From the NCBI GenBank assembly GCA_007753675.1, contig CP036432.1, positions 4,314,394 to 4,378,393 of the forward strand: a stretch of DNA of 64,000 bases, in the 5' to 3' direction. Below, one piece after another: positions 27,370 to 35,467 of the stretch. The notes under the pieces are model-generated. The model saw nothing but the letters and a program-made list of their open reading frames with translations, searched no databases and was not told the origin of the DNA. This DNA is from Stieleria magnilauensis (GTDB taxonomy: Bacteria > Planctomycetota > Planctomycetia > Pirellulales > Pirellulaceae). Position numbers and translations under genes: made by a program. How positions within the stretch are numbered: position 1 is the first letter of the stretch; every line of letters starts with the position of its first letter.

Positions 27370-27440
27370 CGGACGCCTCGCCGCAGATCCGCTCGAAACC
27401 CCTTCGCACAAATACACCCCCAACCCTATCCGAATACGTC

Positions 27441-28085
27441 ATGCGACACCGACGACGTGGCCGCACGCTGGGACGCAGTCCCAGCCACCGAAAGGCCCTG
27501 CTGAAAAACCTTGCCAGCGCTCTGTTCCTGACCGAGCGTGATGCCGAACTCGACGACAACGCTCCCAAGGTTGCCGGTCGAATCACCACCACGCTGCCCA
27601 AAGCCAAAGAAGTGCGGTCGCTGGTCGAAAAATGCATCACCATCGCCAAGAAATCGCTCCCGCACGCCGAAGAAGCGGCCAAGTTCGCTTGCGACGCCGA
27701 CCGCGGCAGTGACGAATACAAGAAGTGGCGAAAAAGCGAAGATTGGCAGAAGTGGGCCGCCGCCCGCGCTCCCGTCGTCGCCGCACAGCGACGCATCGTT
27801 CAATTGATCGGCGACAAACAAGCGACCGCCATCCTGTTTGATACCATCGCCCCACGCTACGTCGATCGCGACGGCGGCTACACCCGCGTCGTCCGTCTGG
27901 CAATCCCGCGTCTCGGCGATGCCGGCACCCGGGCGATCCTGGAACTGGTCGGAAAGAACGATCGCGTCTCGCGAAAAGCCGAACGGCCCTCGTTCGCCGA
28001 TGATAGCGATAGCAGCGACAACGAGGCGGAAACGACGCCCGAACCCGTCGCAGCAGCCGCTGATTCCGACGACGAACAGTCCTGA
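27441..28085 (+). CDS. rplQ: 50S ribosomal protein L17 (bL17) with internal insertion and acidic tail
   Basis: 214 residues against about 120-130 in most bacteria. The N-terminus is classical (MRHRRRGRTLGRSPSHRKAL, LFLTERD) and the C-terminal core returns at GDKQATAILFDTIAPRYVDRDGGYTRVVR. Between about residues 70 and 115 lies an extra, mostly helical and charged segment (HAEEAAKFACDADRG, EYKKWRKSEDWQKWAAAR). After the core comes an acidic Ser/Asp/Glu tail of about 30 residues. Last gene of the ribosomal cluster, followed by repeats. Confidence 0.95.
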   Translation: MRHRRRGRTLGRSPSHRKALLKNLASALFLTERDAELDDNAPKVAGRITTTLPKAKEVRSLVEKCITIAKKSLPHAEEAAKFACDADRGSDEYKKWRKSEDWQKWAAARAPVVAAQRRIVQLIGDKQATAILFDTIAPRYVDRDGGYTRVVRLAIPRLGDAGTRAILELVGKNDRVSRKAERPSFADDSDSSDNEAETTPEPVAAAADSDDEQS

Positions 28086-28358
28086 GCTGTTTAGCGGTTA
28101 GCTTTTAGCGGTTAGCCCAATACCGCTTAGTGAATACCCAGTGGCGAGCCCGCTCGCGCTGCCGCGAACTGTGGCTGATGTCAAACGGCGATCAGCCGTT
28201 TGGCGCGAGCCTACGGGCCCCAACTCTCTCATCGACGCCGCACTGGGCTCGCAGCCCAGGCCTTCGGGCACGCTCACGCGACCCGACAACGCTCTGATGG
28301 GGCACGACGCGGCAGACGAGAAATTCATCTGGACGACATCGCTCGCCCCGAGTCTCCC
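28086..28358. repeat. Repeat-rich spacer after rplQ
   Basis: No gene is seen. TTTAGCGGTTAGC is directly repeated at the start (about 28088-28115). A palindrome AAACGGCGATCAGCCGTTT lies at 28183-28201 and continues into a family C motif reading GGCGCGAGCCTACGGGCCCC to 28221. The spacer separates convergent rplQ and pgl, so these hairpins may also end transcripts. Confidence 0.65.
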
Positions 28359-29075
28359 CTACGCCGCGCCGCACGCCGCGGCATCGACGAACCAACGCGT
28401 CGGTTTGATCCGTTGCGACGGATAGCGATTCAGATCGGTTTCGCCTGACAGAACCTGCTTCAGGGCCTGCTTCAGGGCCTGCTGTTTCGCTTCGCCGGCG
28501 GTCATCATCCAGATGTTTCGCGCCGATTCAATCGCCGGAAACGTCAGCGTGTACCGAAAGCCGTCAAACTTCGGCACCCAATTCTCGACAAACCAGCGGT
28601 TCTGTTCGCCCAGCGCCAGCGTGTCGGGAAACAAAGACGCGGTGTGGGCGTCATCGCCCATGCCCAACAGCATCAGATCCCAAGCCGGAAACGGCTCGTC
28701 GAAGTGGTCACGAAGCGTTTGCTCGTACTGTTCGGCTGCTTCGGCCGGTGCATCGACATTCACCGGGACGGCATGAATGTTCGCCGCCGGGATGTCCACC
28801 TTACTCAGCAATGCGGTGTGCACCATACGGAAATTGCTGTCGGCATGATCGTGCGGCACATTGCGTTCGTCTCCCCAAAACCAATGGATTTGATCCCAAG
28901 GAAGCTGACGCTCGCTCAGCATTTCATAGACGCGGCGCGGGGTAGAGCCGCCCGACAGGGAAACGCGAAAGACGCCGTTCTGCTTGACCGTTTGCTCGGC
29001 CAATTCGCAAAAGGAATCGGTCACGGCCAGTTGCAACGATGCGACATCGCTGAAGGGATCAAAGGAATCGTTCAT
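28359..29075 (-). CDS. pgl: 6-phosphogluconolactonase
   Basis: Hydrolyses 6-phosphogluconolactone in the pentose phosphate pathway. 238 residues with VSLSGGSTPRRVYEML, the HWFWGDERNVPHDHADSNF block and LMLLGMGDDAHTASLFPD, all signatures of the DevB/SOL family. A 12-bp tandem duplication at 28454-28484 repeats KQAL near the C-terminus. The ATG at 29075 gives the usual length. It follows the WecG-like gene in the same direction after 77 bp. Confidence 0.93.
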   Translation of the reverse strand: MNDSFDPFSDVASLQLAVTDSFCELAEQTVKQNGVFRVSLSGGSTPRRVYEMLSERQLPWDQIHWFWGDERNVPHDHADSNFRMVHTALLSKVDIPAANIHAVPVNVDAPAEAAEQYEQTLRDHFDEPFPAWDLMLLGMGDDAHTASLFPDTLALGEQNRWFVENWVPKFDGFRYTLTFPAIESARNIWMMTAGEAKQQALKQALKQVLSGETDLNRYPSQRIKPTRWFVDAAACGAA

Positions 29076-29152
29076 GGTCAGCGGGGGTAATCGGATTCGG
29101 ACGTCGGGGCCGCTAGATTCTATCAATCGATCGACGTCAGCCCACGGGCCCT

Positions 29153-29959
29153 TCAGCCGAAAAGCAAGTCGTGCTGCGGCGGCCGCCCTTGATCTCGATG
29201 ACGGTGGATCAGCCCGAGCTTCTGGAGTGCAAGTCGCGACAAGAATGCCGGGTTGGTCGTCAGATAGCGTTTGAACAATCGCTTCGGTTCGTGCGCCAGT
29301 CGAAACAGCCATTCCAGACCGTGGCGTTGCATCCACGGCGGCGCCTGGGCCAACATGCCGGCGTGGAAAGCAAACGCGGCCCCGACGGCAACCAGCGGCA
29401 TGCTCAGGCGATCACGCATTTCATAGGCGAACACCTCCTGCCTGGGGCAGCCCAGTCCGACGAAGCAGATCCCCGCGCCGCTGGAATTAATTTCCTCGGC
29501 CAACTCGTCGCGTTCGAGTTGCGACAACGTTCGAAAACGACTGCTGCGTGTGCCGGCGATCCGCAGCTCGGGAAACTGCCGGCACAGCGAGTCAGAAAAC
29601 CGTGCCAGGACTTCGTCGGTCGACCCGAACAGAAACACCGGAACGGATTGTTGCGCGGCCGCCTGACAAAGCTTGAGCGTCAAATCAGGGCCGTACACCC
29701 GGTCGTCCAGCTTGCAGTCGTGCAACAGATTCAACGCCCAACGAACCGGCTGGCCGTCGGGGCAGACCAGATCAAATTGATTGAGCCGATATTGATGTTC
29801 GGGATCGGTCACCCCCGTCATCACACCGTGCACCGCCAGCGCGGTGACCGACATCGCTTGCCGGCCCATGGCCGCATCGATCACCCTGGCAACGGCCGAT
29901 TCATAATCGATCGCGTTGACACCGATGCCGAGAACGTTTCGCTTTCCGAGGTCGATCAA
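29153..29959 (-). CDS. WecG/TagA/CpsF-family glycosyltransferase
   Basis: GT26-type glycosyltransferase, in known members adding an amino sugar to a lipid-linked sugar for surface polymers. 268 residues: LVCPDGQPVRWALN, DRVYGPDLTLKL, FVGLGCPRQEVFAYE, and the C-terminal GAAFAFHAGMLAQAPPWMQ followed by GLEWLFRLAHEPKRL, which is diagnostic of the family. The start is a TTG at 29959 without a clear Shine-Dalgarno. The neighbouring deacetylase and sugar transferase on the same strand indicate an exopolysaccharide cluster. Confidence 0.9.
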   Translation of the reverse strand: MIDLGKRNVLGIGVNAIDYESAVARVIDAAMGRQAMSVTALAVHGVMTGVTDPEHQYRLNQFDLVCPDGQPVRWALNLLHDCKLDDRVYGPDLTLKLCQAAAQQSVPVFLFGSTDEVLARFSDSLCRQFPELRIAGTRSSRFRTLSQLERDELAEEINSSGAGICFVGLGCPRQEVFAYEMRDRLSMPLVAVGAAFAFHAGMLAQAPPWMQRHGLEWLFRLAHEPKRLFKRYLTTNPAFLSRLALQKLGLIHRHRDQGRPPQHDLLFG

Positions 29960-30010
29960 TTTGATTCAGGATGGGTTGGAAATAGGTGTCCGGCACCTTT
30001 TAGTGAGGAC

Positions 30011-30086
30011 GTTGGTGTCTAGCCTTTAGGCGATTCCCGGTCGCTGCGACGCAGCGACAGTGGGCAGCTAAAGCCTTCACACCAAC
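30011..30086. repeat. Family E palindromic repeat
   Basis: GTTGGTGT at 30011-30018 pairs with ACACCAAC at 30079-30086. Inside, TAGCCTTTAGG pairs imperfectly with AGCTAAAGCC, and a GTCGCTGCGACGCAGCGAC core forms its own hairpin. It lies between the deacetylase and WecG-like genes next to a small AGGTGTCCGGCACCT palindrome at about 29980-29995. Confidence 0.8.
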
Positions 30087-30088
30087 GC

Positions 30089-31078
30089 TTACGCTGGTGC
30101 CATTCGTGTGCGACACGCTTCCGCCTCGGCGTTGAGCGAGCGCACTTGTTGGATCATGGTTTGCACGTTGAAGGTTCGACCGTAGCGTTGCAGTGCCCAA
30201 CGAACCAGTTTGAGCTTTTCCGCCCGTGGCATTTTCATTCCGGGGAAGTAGGCCATGTCGGGATCGTCTTCACAGCCCAGAACATCGGGTGGATGCAGCA
30301 ACAACGAAGGCGTCGTGCCTGTCCATCGGCACAACCGCAACGCGCTGCGGAGGTAGGATTTGGCCGCCAGCTTCGAAACGCCGGCCAAGAACAGGAAGTA
30401 GCTGAAGTGAATCGGCGTGCGGGTCAACGGCATCACCGTCACCGGAATCTCCCACAACCGACTCGCTTCGACCGTGCGACAGAAGGGGCGATTCGGATTC
30501 CGCATCGCGGCGAATCCGCCATAGAGCTGCTTGGCTTTTTCTTTTTGCTCTCCCTTGAGCTTGGTTCGGGCCAGGAAGACGGCTCGGGCGATCGGCGCGA
30601 CCGATGTCGGGAAAACGGAAGCGTCGTAGGCGTAATCCAGCTTCGCCAACACGCGGAGGACTTCCTCGGGACACGAGAATCCTGGTCCACGAAACCCCCG
30701 TGGCTGGACACCGAGCGAGGACGCGATGGCCTGATGCGTTCCAGCGATTTCCGCGAAGATTTCTTCACGATCCATGGTGTGCATCCACGGCAGATGATTC
30801 ATCGAGTGATTCGCGAACTCCACCGATTCCAGTGTCTTGAACGAATCGATTGCCTCGGTGTCGCGCTCACAGCCCAGGTCGCGGCCGACAACAAACACGG
30901 TCACCGGCAACTCGAGTTCGCCGAGCAGGCTCACCATCCGCTCGGCGGCCATCGGCAGGTAGCTGGACGCCGATTCCCAGTCTTGGCGGCCGGCGGCACG
31001 GAGGTAGGCCCACTTGTTGTCGAAGTCGACCGATAGGCTGGCCGGGGGGCGTGCGTCTTTTTTAACAGATGCGTTCAT
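30089..31078 (-). CDS. Polysaccharide deacetylase (NodB-type) family protein
   Basis: 329 residues. ASLSVDFDNKWAYL at the N-terminus provides the catalytic and metal Asp region. VEFANHSMNHLPWMH carries the metal-binding His residues, PRGFRGPGFSCPEEVLRVL the Arg-containing motif, and LLLHPPDVLG the late His motif. This family removes N-acetyl groups from surface polysaccharides; the order sugar transferase, deacetylase, glycosyltransferase resembles exopolysaccharide (PEP-CTERM-type) loci. It starts 47 bp after the sugar transferase stop. Confidence 0.88.
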   Translation of the reverse strand: MNASVKKDARPPASLSVDFDNKWAYLRAAGRQDWESASSYLPMAAERMVSLLGELELPVTVFVVGRDLGCERDTEAIDSFKTLESVEFANHSMNHLPWMHTMDREEIFAEIAGTHQAIASSLGVQPRGFRGPGFSCPEEVLRVLAKLDYAYDASVFPTSVAPIARAVFLARTKLKGEQKEKAKQLYGGFAAMRNPNRPFCRTVEASRLWEIPVTVMPLTRTPIHFSYFLFLAGVSKLAAKSYLRSALRLCRWTGTTPSLLLHPPDVLGCEDDPDMAYFPGMKMPRAEKLKLVRWALQRYGRTFNVQTMIQQVRSLNAEAEACRTRMAPA

Positions 31079-31125
31079 GCGTGTTTTCCGCTCGAGCGCC
31101 TCATCGCGCCGCGGTACCGATGGAG

Positions 31126-32433
31126 CTATTCACCCCCGCGTCCGGTCAATGGCACCAACGCGGTGCGAGCGATCAGCCGCAGGTCGCGCCACAGATCGTT
31201 GCGGTCGACGTACTGCAAGTCCATCCGCATCCAGTCATCGAACGTCTCCGCCGCGGCCTTGTCGACTTGCCAATAACACGTCATGCCCGGCGGCACGTCT
31301 AAACGGCGGCGTTGCCAGTGATTGCAGGCGCGACTTTCATGCCAGGGCAGTGGCCGCGGTCCGACGAGCGACATGTCACCGCGCAGCACGTTGATGAACT
31401 GGGGCAACTCGTCGATGCACGTCTTTCTCAACAGGTGCCCGATCGGTGTGACGCGAGGATCGTGCTTGATCTTAAACGCCGGCCCGTCACGGTGGCTTTT
31501 CTGACGAAGCGCCGATTGTTTGCTCTCGGCGTCCACCACCATCGTTCGCATTTTGTAAATCGTAAACGGCTTTCCCCCCATTCCCTCACGGGTCTGTTTG
31601 AAAAATGCCGGTCCGGGACTGGTCAGCTTGACCGCCAGGCCTGCCACGACCAACACCGGGCTGACCAGGACCAAGCCGATCGATGCCCCGGCAAGATCAA
31701 TCGCACGCTTGGTCAAACGCCGCGTCAGCGGTCGATCGCTGAGGAGAGCTTCGCAGGTCACAAAGGCGCTGTGATTGGAGCTGTGCTTCGGAGTGTGCGC
31801 CAAACTGCGTGCCGTACCGGTTGCCGTTGCCGTTGCCATTGCGTCCTCGTCGCGAGAAGTGACCTCTGGGGAGCGTGGCGTCTCAGCGATGATGGCGGGA
31901 CGCTGCTGGACGGCCAGTCCGAGTGCGTCGCTCGAGCTTCGATCGACACGCAGCCAGCTGGATTCCGGGGCATCATCGCGGCGTCGTTTGCCGGCGCCGC
32001 TGGGCAGGTCGACATCGCGATCGGGGTCAAAGCCTTCGGGATCATGCACGCGCAATGAAAGCGTCGCATCGATCTTCCGCGTCTCGCATAAGCTGGCAAG
32101 TCGATCCAAAACGGATCGCCCGCCCATTTCGGGTGTATCGACCAGCAAGACGGCAAATCGATTGTTTCCCAGTTCGGCTTTCTGGTCGGTCAGGCGAACG
32201 TTTCGGTGCAAGATGCGAATCAAAGCCCGCCGACGCACTTGCAGTTGCCGTCCGCCCGCAACGTCGATGGTGACAATGCAAAACGGAATCGATCGTCGCG
32301 TCGCACGGATGCGTTCGCGCGCCACTTCCCGATTGAATTCCGTTCGAGTCAGCAGCAACGAATCACCATCCCGAAGGATGGAGTTTCGTGACTGCAAGCG
32401 GTTGATCAGCGCGGCTAGCACAGCAGGGTCCAA
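31126..32433 (-). CDS. Sugar (undecaprenyl-phosphate) transferase fused to degenerate GGDEF-like domain
   Basis: 435 residues in two parts. Residues ~28-130 look like a diguanylate-cyclase fold (FCIVTIDVAG, then LIRILHRNVRLTDQKAELG), but the GGDEF position reads LGNNRFAVLL, so catalysis is not expected. After an Ala/Thr/Ser-rich linker, the C-terminal part (about 235-435) is a bacterial sugar transferase: KRAIDLAGASIGLVLVSPV with one membrane helix, KLTSPGPAFFKQTREG, KMRTMVVDAE, LRKTCIDELPQFINVLRGDM, SLVGPRPLP and the QVDKAA-type end. It should attach the first sugar phosphate to the lipid carrier. First gene of the polysaccharide cluster. Confidence 0.88.
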   Translation of the reverse strand: MDPAVLAALINRLQSRNSILRDGDSLLLTRTEFNREVARERIRATRRSIPFCIVTIDVAGGRQLQVRRRALIRILHRNVRLTDQKAELGNNRFAVLLVDTPEMGGRSVLDRLASLCETRKIDATLSLRVHDPEGFDPDRDVDLPSGAGKRRRDDAPESSWLRVDRSSSDALGLAVQQRPAIIAETPRSPEVTSRDEDAMATATATGTARSLAHTPKHSSNHSAFVTCEALLSDRPLTRRLTKRAIDLAGASIGLVLVSPVLVVAGLAVKLTSPGPAFFKQTREGMGGKPFTIYKMRTMVVDAESKQSALRQKSHRDGPAFKIKHDPRVTPIGHLLRKTCIDELPQFINVLRGDMSLVGPRPLPWHESRACNHWQRRRLDVPPGMTCYWQVDKAAAETFDDWMRMDLQYVDRNDLWRDLRLIARTALVPLTGRGGE

Positions 32434-32798
32434 GCTCGTGTCACAGCGTCCTCGTCCATGAGCGGCGATGTGGCGGAATACGTGTTGTCGACGGCGCCCA
32501 TCCCGTGGCGCCTTGGTCCAGGTTGTCTACTCTTGGTTACTTCAGTCGATCGATCGAGCGGGGCGAGCCAGCCAGGCACAATCCCCGCAGGCACAATCCC
32601 CTTCGCCGCCCTAGGCTAGTTATCCCGTGAAATCGGTCTAGGCGGTTTCGCGACAACGATCGTTGTAGTCCATGAACCAGCGAAAATGGTGACTGTTACA
32701 CGGATTTTTACGGCAGGGTAATTTCTGTAACCTTATGCAACGCGTAAAGTCACGTAACTTTACCCTCAAAATGCAGTTTTTCCGCGCGAGGAGACACG
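32434..32798. promoter_or_regulatory. Divergent intergenic region, AT-richer, with inverted repeat
   Basis: 365 bp between the divergent sugar-transferase and methyltransferase genes; no gene is seen. It is AT-richer than its surroundings near the methyltransferase start. A perfect inverted repeat GTAAAGT-CACGTA-ACTTTAC spans 32744-32763, 36 bp before the start codon, and could be an operator. A Shine-Dalgarno GAGGAGA at 32788-32794 serves the downstream TTG. Confidence 0.5.
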
Positions 32799-33494
32799 TT
32801 GAACACCCCCCAGCAGCCCGGACGGCCGTCCCTGGTTCGAACACTCGAACCAGAGCCCATGGATGACGAATCGGAGGTTCAAGAGTACCAGCAAATGGAT
32901 CACGAGGGTGTCAACGGCGCCTTTGTCGACGATTTGATCGGCGGGGGTACGGTCGGCCCCAAAGTCGTCGATTTGGGCTGTGGGACGGCGGCCATCCCCG
33001 TTTTACTGTGCCAGCGTCTCAGTGAAATTGAGGTTCTGGGGGTCGATTGTTCGGTCGAAATGCTGGAAGCCGCCCGGATCGAGATCGAACTCGGCTCGGT
33101 CACCGGACGGGTGTTCTTGGAACACGCCGATTGCAAGGTGCTCGACGGGTTCCAAGACGATGCCGCCGACACCGTGATTTCCAACACGATGCTGCACCAC
33201 GTCGCCGAACCGGAGCGGGTGATAGCCCAGGCGATCCGCATCCTGGCACCGGGTGGACGTTTGTTTCTACGTGATCTTGCCCGACCGGCCAGCGAAGCCG
33301 AGGTCGAGGGGTTGGTCGATCTGCACGCGGCCGGGGAATCCGACTACGGCCGGCAATTGCTGCGACAATCCCTGCACGCGGCGTTGACCGTCGACGAGGC
33401 CGTGGACATTCTGGCCGGTTTTGGTGTCCCCTCCGAAGCGGTCCGGATGACCAGCGATCGTCACTGGACGGTCGATTGGATCAAGACGAACTGA
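32799..33494 (+). CDS. Class I SAM-dependent methyltransferase
   Basis: 231 residues with motif I VVDLGCGTAAIPVLL, an acidic GVDCSVEMLEAA second strand, ADCKVLDGF, ISNTMLHHV and LAPGGRLFLRDLARP, a Methyltransf_11/25 pattern. The TTG start is favoured by a strong GAGGAGA Shine-Dalgarno just upstream; an ATG at 32859 is the alternative. The substrate is unknown; the gene stands alone between a possible operator and lepA. Confidence 0.85.
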   Translation: MNTPQQPGRPSLVRTLEPEPMDDESEVQEYQQMDHEGVNGAFVDDLIGGGTVGPKVVDLGCGTAAIPVLLCQRLSEIEVLGVDCSVEMLEAARIEIELGSVTGRVFLEHADCKVLDGFQDDAADTVISNTMLHHVAEPERVIAQAIRILAPGGRLFLRDLARPASEAEVEGLVDLHAAGESDYGRQLLRQSLHAALTVDEAVDILAGFGVPSEAVRMTSDRHWTVDWIKTN

Positions 33495-33647
33495 CGCGTG
33501 GGGCTTAAATCGACAGGCAGCTCGCGCCGGTCCGCTAACTTCATCCACGGCAACCCCGGCGTCGAATCCCTGTTGGTTGTCGCCCCGATCCACTAGGATC
33601 TAAAGCGTGAACGTTACTCTCGCTTCTTTGTCGCAAGACCCCGGCGC

Positions 33648-35444
33648 ATGAAACAAATTCGGAACTTCTGCATCATCGCCCATATCGATCACGGAAAGTC
33701 GACTTTGGCCGACCGCTTGATCCAGGCTTGCGGCGGCGTCACCCAGCGTGAGTTCCACGACCAGATGCTGGACTCGATGGATATCGAGCGGGAACGTGGC
33801 ATCACGATCAAGAGCAACACGATCACACTCGCCTACATCGCGCCGGACGGTCAGGAGTATCAGCTGAACCTGATCGACACGCCCGGCCACGTGGATTTTT
33901 CACATGAGGTCCGGCGATCGTTGATGGCTTGCGAGGGGGCATTGATGGTCGTCGATGCGTCGCAGGGCGTCGAAGCGCAAACGGTGGCCAACCTTTATCT
34001 GGCCATGGAATACGATCTGGAACTGCTGCCGGTGATCAACAAGATCGATCTGCCGGCGGCGGATGTCGACCGCGTCCGCGAGGAGATCGACGCCGACTTG
34101 GGGCTCGATCCGTTTGCGGCGATCCCGGTGTCGGCCAAGACCGGCCAAGGCATCGATGACGTCTTGGCGGGTATCGTCGAGCATCTTCCGCCGCCCAAGG
34201 GTGACCCCGACGCGCCGCTGAAAGCGTTGGTCTTTGACGCCCATTTCGACAAGTACCGCGGAGTCATCTTGCAGTGCCGCGTGATGGACGGGACGTTGAA
34301 ATCGGGACAGACGATTCACTTCATGCACGGGGGTCGTGACTACAAAGTCGACGAACTGGGATACAACCAGTTCAAACTGAATCCCCGCAAACAGCTTTCC
34401 GCCGGCGAAGTCGGCTACATCGTCGCCGGCGTGAAGAGTGTTCAAGACATCGAGATCGGCGATACCATCACGCTGCTCGATCGTCCCGCCGGCGAACCCA
34501 TCCCGGGCTACCAACCGGCCAAACCCGTCGTCTTTTCGTCGGTCTATCCGATGAGCACCGATGAGTACCAGGATTTAACCAAAGCGCTCGACAAACTGGC
34601 GATCAACGATGCGGCGCTGACCTTCGAAAAAGACTCCTCGGCCGCACTCGGGTTTGGATTCCGCTGTGGCTTTCTCGGGCTGCTTCACTTGGATGTGATC
34701 CAAGAGCGTTTGCAGCGTGAATTTGACATCGGCCTGGTCATCTCCGCACCGTCGGTCAAATACAACCTGACGCTCAAAGACGGATCGACCATCGACGTCG
34801 ACAATCCGTCTTATTGGCCCGACCCGAGCCTTATCGATTCGGCAACCGAACCCTACATCAAGGCATCGATCCTGACCCCGGAAGAGTTCGTCGGACCGGT
34901 GATGGAATTGTGTCGAGAACATCGCTCGGAAAGCCAGACGATGAATTATCTCTCGGCGGGGCGAATCGAAGTGTCCAGCGAGATGCCGCTCGGCGAGGTC
35001 CTGTTCGACTTCTACGGCAAACTCAAGATGATCACGCGGGGCTACGGATCGTTTGACTATGAACAGATCGAGTATCGAAAGACCGATGTCGTGAAAGTCG
35101 ATATCCTGGTCAACAAAGAACCGATCGACGCGCTGGCCTACCTGGTTCACCGCGACAAGGCGCGAGCACGCGCTCTGCATTATTGCGAGCAGCTTGCCGA
35201 AGCAATCCCACGCCACCAATTCAAGATCCCCATCCAAGGCGCGATCGGCGGTACGATCATCGCCCGAGCGACGATCCAGCCGTATCGAAAAGATGTGACC
35301 GCAAAACTGTACGGCGGCGACGTGACTCGCAAAAAGAAATTGCTCGAAAAGCAGAAGAAGGGCAAGGCGAAGATGAAGCAATTCGGCAGCGTCAACATTC
35401 CCCAAAAAGCCTTCGTCTCGGTGCTTCGAGCGGATAAGGATTGA
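33648..35444 (+). CDS. lepA: Elongation factor 4 (LepA)
   Basis: Ribosome-associated GTPase. 598 residues: G1 IAHIDHGKSTLADRL, the GIT of switch I (RERGITIKSNTI), DTPGHVDFSHEV, NKIDLPAAD, then domain II. The LepA-specific C-terminal domain ends KAKMKQFGSVNIPQKAFVSVL. Full normal length. The aminotransferase begins 23 bp downstream. Confidence 0.98.
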   Translation: MKQIRNFCIIAHIDHGKSTLADRLIQACGGVTQREFHDQMLDSMDIERERGITIKSNTITLAYIAPDGQEYQLNLIDTPGHVDFSHEVRRSLMACEGALMVVDASQGVEAQTVANLYLAMEYDLELLPVINKIDLPAADVDRVREEIDADLGLDPFAAIPVSAKTGQGIDDVLAGIVEHLPPPKGDPDAPLKALVFDAHFDKYRGVILQCRVMDGTLKSGQTIHFMHGGRDYKVDELGYNQFKLNPRKQLSAGEVGYIVAGVKSVQDIEIGDTITLLDRPAGEPIPGYQPAKPVVFSSVYPMSTDEYQDLTKALDKLAINDAALTFEKDSSAALGFGFRCGFLGLLHLDVIQERLQREFDIGLVISAPSVKYNLTLKDGSTIDVDNPSYWPDPSLIDSATEPYIKASILTPEEFVGPVMELCREHRSESQTMNYLSAGRIEVSSEMPLGEVLFDFYGKLKMITRGYGSFDYEQIEYRKTDVVKVDILVNKEPIDALAYLVHRDKARARALHYCEQLAEAIPRHQFKIPIQGAIGGTIIARATIQPYRKDVTAKLYGGDVTRKKKLLEKQKKGKAKMKQFGSVNIPQKAFVSVLRADKD

Positions 35445-35467
35445 TCGTACTCAGGACTTGAGCTGCC

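Noticed and set aside
28098..28328. 76-residue minus-strand frame after rplQ
   Set aside because: Encoded by repeat sequence (VGSRQTAD peptide also arises at other family C copies).
32638..32844. 68-residue minus-strand frame over the methyltransferase upstream region
   Set aside because: Overlaps the operator-like repeat and Shine-Dalgarno; no motifs.
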